Source of the DNA: Massilia atriviolacea | GTDB taxonomy: Bacteria; Pseudomonadota; Gammaproteobacteria; Burkholderiales; Burkholderiaceae_D | DNA: 64,000 nt | Reading direction: 5' to 3' | Assembly (NCBI RefSeq): GCF_003953935.1 | Contig: NZ_RXLQ01000011.1 | Location: 62,001 to 126,000, forward strand | Shown: piece after piece, positions 53,678-62,669 of the stretch | How positions within the stretch are numbered: the stretch's first letter is position 1 | How the letters are laid out: the number at the start of each line of letters is the position of its first letter | Program-made: the position numbers and the translations under genes | Notes under the pieces: generated by a model | Told to the model about the DNA's origin: nothing | The model's database searches: none | The model's input: only the letters and a program-made list of their open reading frames with translations

Positions 53678-55358
53678 GCAGGGTCACCCGCTTGATTTCG
53701 GTGAGCGTGGTGGCGCCGCGCTTGACCAGGTCGAGCGCGGCCAGGCGCAGGCTGCGGGTGCCGTTGGCGTGGGCGGCGGCCTTGATCTGGCGGATCGGGC
53801 GCTTGTCGACGATCAGTTCGCGGATCTCGTCGTTGAGGGTGAGGATTTCGGCGATCGAGCGGCGCCCCTTGTAGCCGGTGCCGCGGCAATCGCCGCAGCC
53901 CTTGCCCTGCATGAAAAGGTAGTCGCTCACGTCCTTGCGTTCCAGGTTGACCGCATCGAGTTCGGCGTCGCTCGGCGTGAACTGTTCCGCGCAGTGCGGG
54001 CAGTTGGTGCGCACCAGGCGCTGGGCCCAGATGCCGTTGAGCGCCGAAACGAAGGCGTAGGGGTCGATGCCCATGTGGGTAAAACGGCCGAACACGTCGA
54101 ACACGTTGTTGGCGTGGACGGTGGTGAGCACCAGGTGGCCGGTGAGGGCCGACTGCACCGCGATTTCGGCGGTTTCGCGGTCGCGGATTTCGCCGACCAT
54201 GATCTTGTCGGGGTCGTGGCGCAGGATCGAGCGCAGGCCCTTGGCGAAGGTCAGGCCCTTCTTTTCGTTGACCGGGATCTGCAGGATGCCGGGCAGCTGG
54301 TATTCGACCGGGTCTTCGATGGTGATGATCTTTTCGCGGCCGTTGTGGATTTCGGTCAGGGCCGCGTACAGGGTGGTGGTCTTGCCGGAACCGGTCGGCC
54401 CGGTCACCAGCAGCATGCCGTAGGCTTCCTGCGCCAGCATGCGCAAGGATACCAGCGAGGGCGCGTCGAAGCCCAGGGCTTCGAGCGTGAGCGCGCCGTA
54501 GGCCTCGATCATGGCGCGCTTGTCGAGGATCCGGATCACCGCGTCCTCGCCGTGAATGCTGGGCATGATCGAGACGCGCAGGTCGATCTCGCGCCCGCCC
54601 GACTCGACCCGGAAGCTGCCGTCCTGCGGCACCCGGCGTTCGGCGATATCGAGTTCGGCCAGCACCTTCAGGCGCGAGATGATGTGCTCCGCCACTTCGA
54701 TGCCGCCGACCGAGGTGGCGTGATCGAGCACGCCGTCGACCCGGTACTTGACGGCCAGGCCGCCGGCGGTGCTCTCGAGGTGGATATCGGAGGCGCCGGC
54801 CTTGAGCGCGTCGTACAGGGTCGAGTTGACCAGCTTGACGGCCGGGCTGGCGGCCTCGGACACCGAGGCGAACGACAGCACGGCGGCGGTCTTGCCGTCG
54901 CGCCGGGCGTCGCCCACGTTGGCCACCAGGGTGTCGACCGCGCGCGCCGACTCTTCCTGCTTGGACAGGTAGGCCTGGATGTCCGACTGCAGCGCCAGGC
55001 GCAGGTTCAGCGGCGCGGCCGGGGTGGCGCGCGCGCGCGTGCCGAGCCAGGTCTGCAGGTCGACGTCGAAGGGATCGGCGATCACGCCGAGCACCTGGCC
55101 GCCGGGCGCGCGCAGCAGCACGCAGTGGCGCGCCAGGGCCTGCGCCAGCGGCAGCAGGTCGAAGGCGGTGGCGCAGCCGAGCATCTCGGCCGTTTCCATC
55201 ACGGCCAGGCCGAACGGCTCGGCCAGGGCCTGGACGATCTGGCGCGCATCGAGGCCGCTGGCCGCTTCCAGTTCGGCCACCAGCGGGCGCTGCGTCTGCA
55301 GGCTGCGGGCGCGCGCGCGCGCCAGCAGGGTGGGATCGAGGACGGCGGCGGAACTCAC
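53670..55358 (-). CDS. gspE: Assembly ATPase GspE/PulE family
   Basis: 562 residues. N-terminal GspE-II-like domain, then the ATPase: Walker A GPTGSGKTTTLYAAL (about residue 312-320), Asp box ITIEDPVEYQLPGI, Walker B GEIRDRETAEIAVQSALTGHLVLTTVHAN with the His box, and the zinc-binding tetracysteine CPHC...CGDC near the C-terminus, typical of GspE/PilB rather than retraction ATPases. It powers pseudopilus extension. Start GTG 55358 overlaps the gspF stop (GTGA) and has GGGAG 8 bp upstream; the frame extends much further but only as the shadow of gspF. No PilT-type partner is present, so the fibre is probably a non-retracting pseudopilus. Confidence 0.94.
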   Translation of the reverse strand: MSSAAVLDPTLLARARARSLQTQRPLVAELEAASGLDARQIVQALAEPFGLAVMETAEMLGCATAFDLLPLAQALARHCVLLRAPGGQVLGVIADPFDVDLQTWLGTRARATPAAPLNLRLALQSDIQAYLSKQEESARAVDTLVANVGDARRDGKTAAVLSFASVSEAASPAVKLVNSTLYDALKAGASDIHLESTAGGLAVKYRVDGVLDHATSVGGIEVAEHIISRLKVLAELDIAERRVPQDGSFRVESGGREIDLRVSIMPSIHGEDAVIRILDKRAMIEAYGALTLEALGFDAPSLVSLRMLAQEAYGMLLVTGPTGSGKTTTLYAALTEIHNGREKIITIEDPVEYQLPGILQIPVNEKKGLTFAKGLRSILRHDPDKIMVGEIRDRETAEIAVQSALTGHLVLTTVHANNVFDVFGRFTHMGIDPYAFVSALNGIWAQRLVRTNCPHCAEQFTPSDAELDAVNLERKDVSDYLFMQGKGCGDCRGTGYKGRRSIAEILTLNDEIRELIVDKRPIRQIKAAAHANGTRSLRLAALDLVKRGATTLTEIKRVTLHA

Positions 55359-56542
55359 GACATGTCTCCCGCCAGATCGAAAATCGGCATATACAGCAGC
55401 ACCACAATGGCGCCGACGACCAGCCCGATGGCGGCCATCAGCAGGGGTTCGAAAGTGCGGGTGAAGCGGTCGATCCAGCGGCTGATTTCGCCGTCGTAAA
55501 AGGCCGCCGACTGGGTCAGCATCGGCCCCATGTCGCCGGTGCGCTCGCCCACCCGCAGCATGCGCAGCGAAATCGGCGTGGTCAGGCTGTTCGCTTCGAA
55601 GGCGGCCGACAGCGGCAGGCCGGCTTCGATGGCGCTGCGGGCCGCCGCCAGCGAAGCCCGCATCGAGCTCGACACCATGGCTTGCACGGTATCGATGGCG
55701 TTGACGATGGTGATGCCGCCTTCGCTGAGCATGCCGAGCGTGAGGTACAGGCGCGAGAGCTCGTAGATGCGCACCCGCTCGCCGATGCCGGGCAGGCGCG
55801 TGACCAGGCGCGCCAGCCCGCCGTTGCGGGTCAGGCGCCGCCACAGCAGCACCAGGCCGGCGGCCAGCGCGCCCAGGCCGCCCAGCAGCAGGCCGGTGTG
55901 GCTGCCGGCGAACTGGCCCCAGCCGAGCAGCATTTGCGACATCCACGGCAGGTTGCGGCCGGCGCCCTGGTAGACCTCGGCGAAGCGCGGCACCACGTAG
56001 GTAATCAGGAACATGCTCACGCCGCCGCCGACCAGCAGCAGGATCACCGGATAAATGGCGGCGCTGACGATCTTGCTGCGCACCACGTCGATGCGCTGCT
56101 GGTAATCGATGTAGCGCGCGAGCGAACGCGGCAGGTCGCTGGTGCCCTCGGCGGCGCGCACGATGCCGATGTAGAGCGGGGAAAACAGGTCGGGCTGGTC
56201 GGCCAGCACGCTGGAAAATCGCTTGCCTTCGCGCAAGCCGCCGAGCAGGCGTTCGAGCACGCTGCGGGTCGCGACATTGGCCTCTTTTTCGAGCAGGGCT
56301 TCGAGCGCTTCGACGATGCCGAGGCCGGCGGTCAGCAAGGCCAGCAGCTCCTGGCTGAACAGCACCAGCGACAGGCTGGCGCCACGCCCGCGGCGCAGGC
56401 CGGCGGCGCGCACCGGTTCGACCGCGCTGACGAACAGCCCGCGCGCTTCGCACTGGCGGCGGGCATCGGCCTCATCCTGGGCGTCGACCACCTGGCTCTG
56501 AATGCTCAGGTCGGGCGCAAGGGTACGGACAGCAAACTGCAT
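55355..56542 (-). CDS. gspF: Inner-membrane platform protein GspF/PilC family
   Basis: 395 residues with duplicated GspF domains, each beginning FSQELLALLTAGLGIVEALEAL and YLTLGMLSEGGITIVNAIDTV and containing the GLPLSAAF / GKRFSSVLAD and RAAEGTSDLP / VGERTGDMG motifs. Three hydrophobic segments are seen (AAIYPVILLLVGGGVSMFLITYVV, TGLLLGGLGALAAGLVLLW, PLLMAAIGLVVGAIVVLLYMPIF). It is the membrane pivot on which GspE acts. AAAGG precedes ATG 56542 at short spacing. It follows gspG by 41 bp. Confidence 0.94.
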   Translation of the reverse strand: MQFAVRTLAPDLSIQSQVVDAQDEADARRQCEARGLFVSAVEPVRAAGLRRGRGASLSLVLFSQELLALLTAGLGIVEALEALLEKEANVATRSVLERLLGGLREGKRFSSVLADQPDLFSPLYIGIVRAAEGTSDLPRSLARYIDYQQRIDVVRSKIVSAAIYPVILLLVGGGVSMFLITYVVPRFAEVYQGAGRNLPWMSQMLLGWGQFAGSHTGLLLGGLGALAAGLVLLWRRLTRNGGLARLVTRLPGIGERVRIYELSRLYLTLGMLSEGGITIVNAIDTVQAMVSSSMRASLAAARSAIEAGLPLSAAFEANSLTTPISLRMLRVGERTGDMGPMLTQSAAFYDGEISRWIDRFTRTFEPLLMAAIGLVVGAIVVLLYMPIFDLAGDMS

Positions 56543-56583
56543 GAGGCCTTTGAAGGGGAACGAAAAACTGCGGGGTCAGGAAT

Positions 56584-57027
56584 CTATTGCGACGTGATGT
56601 CGGCGTTTTCGCCGGTGCCGCCGGGCTGGCCGTCCTTGCCGGTGGACAAGATTTCGTACTCGCCCTTGGTGCCCGGCGCGCGGTACTGGTAGGGACGACC
56701 CCATGGATCCTGGGGCACGGCTTTTTTCAGGTAGGGACCGTTCCACTTGGCGCCGGCGGTGGCGGGCGCGGTCAGCAGCGCAGCCATGCCTTCTTCGGTG
56801 GTCGGGTAGCGGCCCACATCGAGGCGGTAGGTGTCGAGCGACTTTTCGAACGCTTCGATCTGGGCCTTGGCGACCGTCACTTCCGACTTGCCGAGCTGGG
56901 CAAAATACTTCGGTCCCACATAGGCGGCGAGCAAGCCGATGATGACGATGACAACGAGTAATTCAAGCAGGGTGAAGCCCGCATGGCGCACGCGCCGGGA
57001 GTGGTTGATTTTCGTTACTGCAAACAT
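56584..57027 (-). CDS. gspG: Major pseudopilin GspG
   Basis: 147 residues: leader MFAVTKINHSRRVRHAG/FTLLELLVVIVIIGLLAAYVGPKYFAQ with the Glu-5, helix KAQIEAFEKSLDTYRLDVGRYPTTEEGMAALL, then the GspG calcium-loop region GPYLKKAVPQDPWGRPYQYRAPGTKGEYEILSTGKDGQPGGTGENADI, in which the TTEEGL-like, DPWGxPY and D-G-G segments are diagnostic for type II secretion major pseudopilins. It is the first gene of the operon; GGAG lies 8 bp before ATG 57027. This GspG-type main subunit tells that the system is functionally a type II secretion pseudopilus. Confidence 0.95.
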   Translation of the reverse strand: MFAVTKINHSRRVRHAGFTLLELLVVIVIIGLLAAYVGPKYFAQLGKSEVTVAKAQIEAFEKSLDTYRLDVGRYPTTEEGMAALLTAPATAGAKWNGPYLKKAVPQDPWGRPYQYRAPGTKGEYEILSTGKDGQPGGTGENADITSQ

Positions 57028-57198
57028 CCGTTCGACTCCTCAATGCTGAATTTGGCGTGCAAGGCTACCATGCCGCCGACGGTTGCGACAACTATTCTTT
57101 CATAGCGGGCGCAGCAAGGTTTGGCATGCTTTTGAGCAAGGATTTCGACGGTGCTTGCCGCGCGCTTTGCGGAGCGGTGGCGGCGCTGCCGGACCGGC

Positions 57199-57238
57199 AA
57201 AAAAAATGCACATCTGCCGTCGCCGGACAAATGTGCAT
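57199..57238 (-). terminator. Rho-independent terminator downstream of the PEP-CTERM gene
   Basis: On the minus strand ATGCACAT (57238-57231) and ATGTGCAT (57213-57206) form a stem, followed by T8 (A-run 57199-57206 on plus). A second GC-rich hairpin GGCGGGCC/GGCCCGCC (57251-57270) lies between it and the gene. It separates the PEP-CTERM gene from gspG. Confidence 0.7.
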
Positions 57239-57280
57239 TGCATACAGGCAGGCGGGCCGCACGGCCCGCCATGCCGGCAC

Positions 57281-57889
57281 TTAGCGTGCCGCCCTGGTGG
57301 CGCGGCGGCGCACGAAGGCGACCAGGCCCAGGCCGGTGAGCACCAGCAGCAGGTCCGACGGTTCCGGCACCGCCACGCGGACGATGCTGTCGGTCGTGTA
57401 GCGTACGGCAGCGTCGTTATCGACCGAGTACGGGATCAGGCTGAACTCGACCACCGACACCGACTGGGTCAGGTAATCGCCCAGCGCATCGTACATCGAG
57501 ACGCTGAAGGTCGAGCCGAAGCCCGGCACCGTCAGGAAGTCGCCGCTGAAGCTGACGTCGAAACCGAACATGCCGCCCAGGGTCAGGTCATGCGAGACCG
57601 AATTGAACATCATGGTGTTGGCCAGGCTGACCGAAGCCGGCAGGGCACCGACCACGCTGCCGGAACGATCGAACTCTTCACCCAGGGCGCCGGTGAAATT
57701 GCTCACCGTCGCAATCGCGCCGGAAGCGCCGAAAAAGCCGGACATGACGAAATCAACCGATCCGAGGCCCGAAAACTGGCTGGTATTGATGTCGACGTGA
57801 TACGTCGGTCCTGCCGATGCATTGCCGATGCCGAAAGCCAGGGTGGCGGCGAGCAGCGCTTGTTTTACAAAAGTCCTGAAATTGAACAT
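57281..57889 (-). CDS. PEP-CTERM sorting domain protein
   Basis: 202 residues: Sec signal peptide MFNFRTFVKQALLAATLAFGIGNASA, a beta-rich body (YHVDINTSQFSGLGSVDFVMSGFFG...), and the C-terminal tripartite signal VPEPSDLLLVLTGLGLVAFVRRR, i.e. PEP motif, hydrophobic helix and arginine cluster. Such proteins are processed by exosortase and released to the surface or exopolysaccharide matrix. The N-terminal body resembles a small PEP-CTERM family I have seen in Massilia, but I cannot name its function. GGGAAG precedes ATG 57889. No exosortase gene is in the window. Confidence 0.9.
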   Translation of the reverse strand: MFNFRTFVKQALLAATLAFGIGNASAGPTYHVDINTSQFSGLGSVDFVMSGFFGASGAIATVSNFTGALGEEFDRSGSVVGALPASVSLANTMMFNSVSHDLTLGGMFGFDVSFSGDFLTVPGFGSTFSVSMYDALGDYLTQSVSVVEFSLIPYSVDNDAAVRYTTDSIVRVAVPEPSDLLLVLTGLGLVAFVRRRATRAAR

Positions 57890-57900
57890 ATTGCTTCCCT

Positions 57901-60900
57901 TTAGATTGAACCACTTAAAATTTTACTAACGAAACCAATACCAAGTCGACGCGGGTTGCTGAACACGACTTTGAGTGTGATTTTTTCCCCAGCGGGAATT
58001 GTAGCATTGTTAACACTCACATAAGGTTCATTTCCTGCAACACCTGACTGATTATCAAGAGTGACCCCCTCGGTCAAGCCCGTCAGCAACAAATGGACCG
58101 GGCCGTCGATGGCCGCGCCGGAGGTGTTGGTCAGGGTGATGGTGGCGCTGAACTTGTTGGCCTTGCGGTCGACGCTCAGGCCGGAGCGCTCTTCGCGGAA
58201 GGCTGCGGTGACGTCGAGCTGGGCCGGGGCCAGGTTCAGGGCCACCACCACCGGATCGTGATCCGAGGAGCGGAAGGCATCGTTCTTGAACAGGGCCTGG
58301 GCGGCGGCGCTCTTGGCGTCGGTGTTGTAGTCGATCACGGTCGGTTCGTCCGCATTGGTATGCCATTCGGTGGCGCCGACGACCTGGGCGTCGAGCGAGG
58401 TGCTTGCCAGCGCATGGTCGAGGTAGCCGCTTTCGCCGTCGAAGACGTAGGAGTAAGGAATGCCGGACGGACGCACGAAGCGTTCCAGCTGGTTGACCAG
58501 GCCGGCCTGGTTGAGCAGGTGGATCGGATCTTCGAAGCCGTGCGCATTCATGTCGCCGATGACCAGCACATCCGGGTCGCCGGCGCTGGCCACGACGTGC
58601 GGAATGAAATAACTGGCCAGGCGCTGCGCCTGCTGCACGCGGGTGGCGTTATTGCAGCTCTGGCCATCGCCCAGGTCGGCATTCGCGCCCGAGCCGCAGC
58701 CGCCCTTCGACTTGAGGTGGTTGACGATCACCGAGAACTTCGCGCCGTTGCCGGCCTTGAAGGTCTGCGCCATCGGCGGACGGTTGTTGACGGCGTCGCC
58801 ATCGGACAGCGCGCCGCCCGCCAGCGCGACCCTGGCCGGCTTGTAGATCATCGCCACGCGGATCGCGTCGGTGCCGGTGCTGGCCGGCTTGGGCACGTAG
58901 GCATAGGCGTCGGCGCCGATGGCGGCGTTGAGCTGCCTGACCAGGTAGTCGACCGCGATATCGTCGTTGTTCTGGATTTCCATCAAGCCCACCACATCGG
59001 CGTCGATGGCCTTGAGTTCGTTGACGATCTTGTCGCGCTGGCGCACGAATTCGGCCATATTGTCGGCGCCACGGCAATTCGACGCACGCGTGGTCGAGCC
59101 GACCTTGCAGCCCTGCCCCGTGCGGCCCCAGGCGTCGGCGCCGTCGAGGAAGGTGGTGAAGAAGTTGAGCACGTTGGCGCTGGCGACCTTGACGTTACCG
59201 ACCGGCAGTTCCGGCGCGGCCAGGCGCGGATTGCTGCGCGTGAACGACGGCGCCATGGTCGGCTGGATCTTGAAGGCCGTGCGGCCGCCGCCGATGGCGC
59301 CGAAGTCGACCACGCCGACCAGGTTGCTGACGCTGTCGCCCGCGCGCACCGTGCCATCCTGGCCGAGGTAAGGGATGCCCGAGCACGCCACCACGTCGGC
59401 GCATGGCGGGGTGGCGGGCGGCGGGGTGACGAACCAGCTGTCGTCGAGCACCAGTTCGTTGCGCGCATTGGCGGCCGCCAGCGTCAGCGCTTCCGGCGTG
59501 CCCGGACGGAAACGGTTGGTCGCGGTTTCACGGCGGCCCACCGACAAGGTCAGCTCGCCTCGGTCGCCCAGGTAATTGGTCTGGTTGACGGTCAGGGAAT
59601 TGCTGATATTGACCAGCATGGCTTCGTAGCGCGCCAGGTCCATGCCCGGCTCGAACACGATATTGGCCGGGGTCACGCTGTTCCCGCTGCCGAGCACGTC
59701 GGTACCGGTAATGTCCTTCATTTCCGTGTAGGTGCGCAGCGCGCCGGTCGGCCTGTACTCGACGATGGTGCCCTTGACGCGCACCAGGTCGCCCACGGCG
59801 ACGGCCGGCGCGGTGCCGGTGAACACGAACAGGCCGTCCGAGGTGGCCGGGTCGCCGTCGCCGTTGGCATCCTGGATGAAGTAGCCGTTCGACACCTTGT
59901 GCGTGACCACGCCCTGGGTGCTGACGCTGACATTGGCGAACGGGCTGGCGGCGCCCGCGCCCTGGATCTGCGCAATGGTGGCGGCGCCGGAGACGCTCAC
60001 GTTCACCGGGCAGGTCGCTTCCTGGCCGGCATTATTCGTGAAGCGGATCACCAGCGGATAGCTGCCCGAGGCCAGGGCCGCGCCAGCCTGCAGGTTGACG
60101 CTGGCGAAGGCGCCGTTGGCGCTTGCCGCCGTCAGGCTGCCCAGGCTGATGCCGGGCACGGCGCCGCTGGCGATCACGGCGCCGTCGACGATGCTGTCTT
60201 CATCCGAGGCGCGCAGCAGGAGCGCGCCCGGCTGGCCCTGTTCGATGGCCAGGCTGGCCGGGCAGACCGGCACGATCGGCTTGGCTTGCGGCACGGTGGC
60301 GCCGCAGGTATTGCGCGCCGAGGCGCTGGTGCGCGGGGCCGGCGCGCCGGTGGCGAAATCGGCGCTGTTGTCGTCGCTGTCGGCGCAGCCGCCATTGGCG
60401 CGGAACAGGGCCAGCGATGCCGACATGGCCGGCGCGCGCGTGCCCTCGGCGCCGTTGGCGGTGCCGAAGCCGACCAGGTCGGCGATATTGGCGCCCGTCG
60501 GGGTAGCGCCGCTGAGCGTGGCGGTATCGCGCACCAGGGCGACTTTGCCGGTGGTTCCCGACATGTTAAAACCGCTTTGCGGCACGATGACCGGGGTTGG
60601 CAGCGCAGGCTGGCCCGTGCCGCCGCTCTGCTGCTGGATCAGGACGTACTGGCCCGGTTCGATGGTAAAGGTCGGCAGGGCCGACTTGCCGCTCCAGGCG
60701 CCGGTGCTGGTGGCCGAGCCGTACTGCACGCTCCACCCTTCGGCGGTGACCGGGGCGCTGCCCCGGTTGAAGATTTCGATGTAGTCGTGGGTAAAGAAGG
60801 TGGTGTTGGCATTGCCACCGGCACCATACACCTGGCTGATCACGAGGTCGGGCGAGACCGCCATCGCGGGCGAGGCAAAACCCGCCATCAGTGCGGCCAG

Positions 60901-60948
60901 CACGGTTAGCCGGCCGGGAACGTGGAGGGTTGCTGCGAGCTTTTTCAT
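57901..60948 (-). CDS. ExeM/NucH family extracellular endonuclease
   Basis: 1,015 residues: signal peptide (MKKLAATLHVPGRLTVLAALMAGFASPAMA), a lamin-tail-type domain (LVISQVYGAGGNANTTFFTHDYIEIFNRGSAPVTAEGWSVQY), a beta domain, an OB-fold (VSTQGVVTHKVSNGYFIQDANGDGDPATSDGLFVFTG...VRVKGTIVEY) and a C-terminal endonuclease/exonuclease/phosphatase domain with VKVASANVLNFF, VGLMEIQNND, MIYKPARV, VNHLKSKGG, VIGDMNAHGFEDP and SSDHDPVVV, i.e. the catalytic Asn, Glu, Asp and His. It should degrade extracellular DNA. AGGAA lies 7 bp before ATG 60948; the frame extends 14 codons further without need. It lacks a PEP-CTERM tail and may leave by the neighbouring type II system. Confidence 0.93.
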   Translation of the reverse strand: MKKLAATLHVPGRLTVLAALMAGFASPAMAVSPDLVISQVYGAGGNANTTFFTHDYIEIFNRGSAPVTAEGWSVQYGSATSTGAWSGKSALPTFTIEPGQYVLIQQQSGGTGQPALPTPVIVPQSGFNMSGTTGKVALVRDTATLSGATPTGANIADLVGFGTANGAEGTRAPAMSASLALFRANGGCADSDDNSADFATGAPAPRTSASARNTCGATVPQAKPIVPVCPASLAIEQGQPGALLLRASDEDSIVDGAVIASGAVPGISLGSLTAASANGAFASVNLQAGAALASGSYPLVIRFTNNAGQEATCPVNVSVSGAATIAQIQGAGAASPFANVSVSTQGVVTHKVSNGYFIQDANGDGDPATSDGLFVFTGTAPAVAVGDLVRVKGTIVEYRPTGALRTYTEMKDITGTDVLGSGNSVTPANIVFEPGMDLARYEAMLVNISNSLTVNQTNYLGDRGELTLSVGRRETATNRFRPGTPEALTLAAANARNELVLDDSWFVTPPPATPPCADVVACSGIPYLGQDGTVRAGDSVSNLVGVVDFGAIGGGRTAFKIQPTMAPSFTRSNPRLAAPELPVGNVKVASANVLNFFTTFLDGADAWGRTGQGCKVGSTTRASNCRGADNMAEFVRQRDKIVNELKAIDADVVGLMEIQNNDDIAVDYLVRQLNAAIGADAYAYVPKPASTGTDAIRVAMIYKPARVALAGGALSDGDAVNNRPPMAQTFKAGNGAKFSVIVNHLKSKGGCGSGANADLGDGQSCNNATRVQQAQRLASYFIPHVVASAGDPDVLVIGDMNAHGFEDPIHLLNQAGLVNQLERFVRPSGIPYSYVFDGESGYLDHALASTSLDAQVVGATEWHTNADEPTVIDYNTDAKSAAAQALFKNDAFRSSDHDPVVVALNLAPAQLDVTAAFREERSGLSVDRKANKFSATITLTNTSGAAIDGPVHLLLTGLTEGVTLDNQSGVAGNEPYVSVNNATIPAGEKITLKVVFSNPRRLGIGFVSKILSGSI

Positions 60949-61122
60949 CGAAACTTCCTGAAGGGAGGAGATTGGAATCGTCATTGTCATGCTGACTACG
61001 GACGTTGGAGTTCTATGTTAGCAAAAAGTATTCTTCCATAGTAAATTTCATCATAATTGTGATAAATGACAACATGATGACAGCGCCCCGCCTGGAACAC
61101 CCAGGCCGATGGCGGCGCTGCC

Positions 61123-62145
61123 TCAGCGTCCGTACGGCGCGGCCAGCGGCTCGCCGATGAACAGGCCCTGGGTCGGCCAGGCCACGCTGCGCCAGTAGGC
61201 TTCGATGGCGGTGCTGCCGCTCAGGTAATGTTTGAGCAGGATGCCGGGATGGGGGAATTTTTGCCAGTGGTTGCAGGGCTCGCTCACGCTGCCGTAACTG
61301 GCGGTGGCGCCCGCTTCCAGCCAGCGCAGGCTGCTCATCTGGCTGGTGCCGTACAGGTCGCCGCCGAAGGAGGTCAGGTGGTCGGCCAGCGCGCCCGGCA
61401 AGAACTTCACGCTGTCGAGCTTGTCGACGCGCGCCATGCCGGTCTGGTAAATCATGATGTCGCTCACGCCTTCGAGCGCGTCGCTGTGCAGGGTTTTGGT
61501 GCGGATTTTTTTGGCGGCGATCTGTCCGTCGCGCGGAAACAGCTCGGCCCGCGCATTGCGGGCCGCCTGCGAGGTCACCAGATAATACGCTGTCGCGTTC
61601 GGCACGCGGAAGCCGCTGGCGACGCCACGGTCGATCAGGGCCCTGGCCTGGGCCACCGAATCGGTCGGCAGCAGCATCGACAGGCGCATGCGGAAGTCGG
61701 CCAGCGGCTGCACCGAGCTGGCGTTGAAATAGGCGCTGGGGCGGCTGGCGGCGCAGGTATTGCTGCACTGGCCGGCGTCGAAACCCATGCTGTAGGCGGC
61801 GGTGATGGCATTGCATTCGACGGCGTAAGGCGCACTCCACACCATCAGCACGGCGTCGATGCCGGCCGGAAGCTGGCTGTCGATGCGCTCCTTGAGCGCG
61901 CGGAAGGCGGCGGCGTCGAGGCGCTGCGGCTTGCCGGGAATCGTCACATGGATGATGTTGGCGGCCGGTAGCGCGCGCGCCTTGCGGTAATACGCGGCGA
62001 TCGCCACGCTGTTCGGTTCGGCGTCGTTGACGACCAGGGCCAGCTGGCTGGGCCGCAGGCGCGACGCCGGGACCCCCTGGGCGCCGGCCTGGCCGGTGGC
62101 GCCGCTCAGGGCAAGGATCAGCATCAGGGCAGCGCGCAGGGTCAT
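61123..62145 (-). CDS. TIGR03790-like exported protein of unknown function
   Basis: 340 residues with a signal peptide (MTLRAALMLILALSGATGQAGAQG). The body begins LRPSQLALVVNDAEPNSVAIAAYYRKARALPAANIIHVTIP, the opening typical of the TIGR03790 family, and continues with VLMVWSAPYAVECNAITAAYSMGFD, SDIMIYQTGMARVDKLDSVKFLPGALADHLTSFGGDL and SSLRWLEAGATASYGSVSEPCNHWQKFPHPG. No enzymatic role is established for the family that I know of; it resembles caspase-like peptidase folds in layout (a late His/Cys region). The open frame continues far upstream but without family similarity. Start ATG 62145; ribosome site weak. Confidence 0.75.
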   Translation of the reverse strand: MTLRAALMLILALSGATGQAGAQGVPASRLRPSQLALVVNDAEPNSVAIAAYYRKARALPAANIIHVTIPGKPQRLDAAAFRALKERIDSQLPAGIDAVLMVWSAPYAVECNAITAAYSMGFDAGQCSNTCAASRPSAYFNASSVQPLADFRMRLSMLLPTDSVAQARALIDRGVASGFRVPNATAYYLVTSQAARNARAELFPRDGQIAAKKIRTKTLHSDALEGVSDIMIYQTGMARVDKLDSVKFLPGALADHLTSFGGDLYGTSQMSSLRWLEAGATASYGSVSEPCNHWQKFPHPGILLKHYLSGSTAIEAYWRSVAWPTQGLFIGEPLAAPYGR

Positions 62146-62192
62146 CGAATCGCCAGGGTCGGGGAACGGGGCCGTTTGCCCCGCAGCGCCGA

Positions 62193-62669
62193 TTATAGCG
62201 CCTGGACCGGTGGCGCCGGCTGCCTGCCTGGCGCCCCCGGCGGGCAGCCGGCGGCTGCGGCCGGATCGGCCGGATCGGCCGTTGCCGCTGCCGCGCAGGC
62301 TGGCGGCGCGGGCGGCGGGCTGGCCTCGCCCTGCCCGCGCAAATGCTCGGGGCGCTCTTGCGCGCGGCGCTGAATTTCGATAGAGAAAGCTTGTTCGTAG
62401 GGCACCATGCGCAGCTGCTCGGCCTCGCGCTCGGCCGCGCTCACCAGCGGCGCGGCCGGCTGCACGGCGCCACCCGGGGCGCTGGCGGGCGCGCCGGTGG
62501 AAGGGAGGGAAGATTGCTGCATTGCGGAATTTACAACCGTGCTGGCAGGGCTGGCAACGGGGCTGGTAACGGGGCTGCTGGTCGTGCCGATCGGCTCTCC
62601 ACCGCCGCATGCGGTCAGTGCGAAGATGCCGGCGCAGAGGATGGCGCGCTTGAATACGTTAAAAAACAT
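62193..62669 (-). CDS. Small putative lipoprotein, Pro/Ala-rich
   Basis: 158 residues. Lipobox LTAC after a short signal (MFFNVFKRAILCAGIFALTAC; Cys 21) predicts a lipid-anchored protein. The rest is low complexity, Ser/Thr/Pro/Ala, apart from a central charged helix AAEREAEQLRMVPYEQAFSIEIQRRAQERPEHLRG. AGGAAG precedes ATG 62669. I do not recognise a family. It is 47 bp upstream of the TIGR03790-like gene on the same strand, so they may be co-transcribed. Confidence 0.65.
   Translation of the reverse strand: MFFNVFKRAILCAGIFALTACGGGEPIGTTSSPVTSPVASPASTVVNSAMQQSSLPSTGAPASAPGGAVQPAAPLVSAAEREAEQLRMVPYEQAFSIEIQRRAQERPEHLRGQGEASPPPAPPACAAAATADPADPAAAAGCPPGAPGRQPAPPVQAL

Noticed and set aside
52398-55499. 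1,033-residue plus-strand frame opposite the secretion operon
   Set aside because: Overlaps five real overlapping genes on the other strand; no motif.
58093-60909. 938-residue plus-strand frame opposite the ExeM-type nuclease
   Set aside because: Shadow of a gene with complete nuclease motifs and signal peptide.
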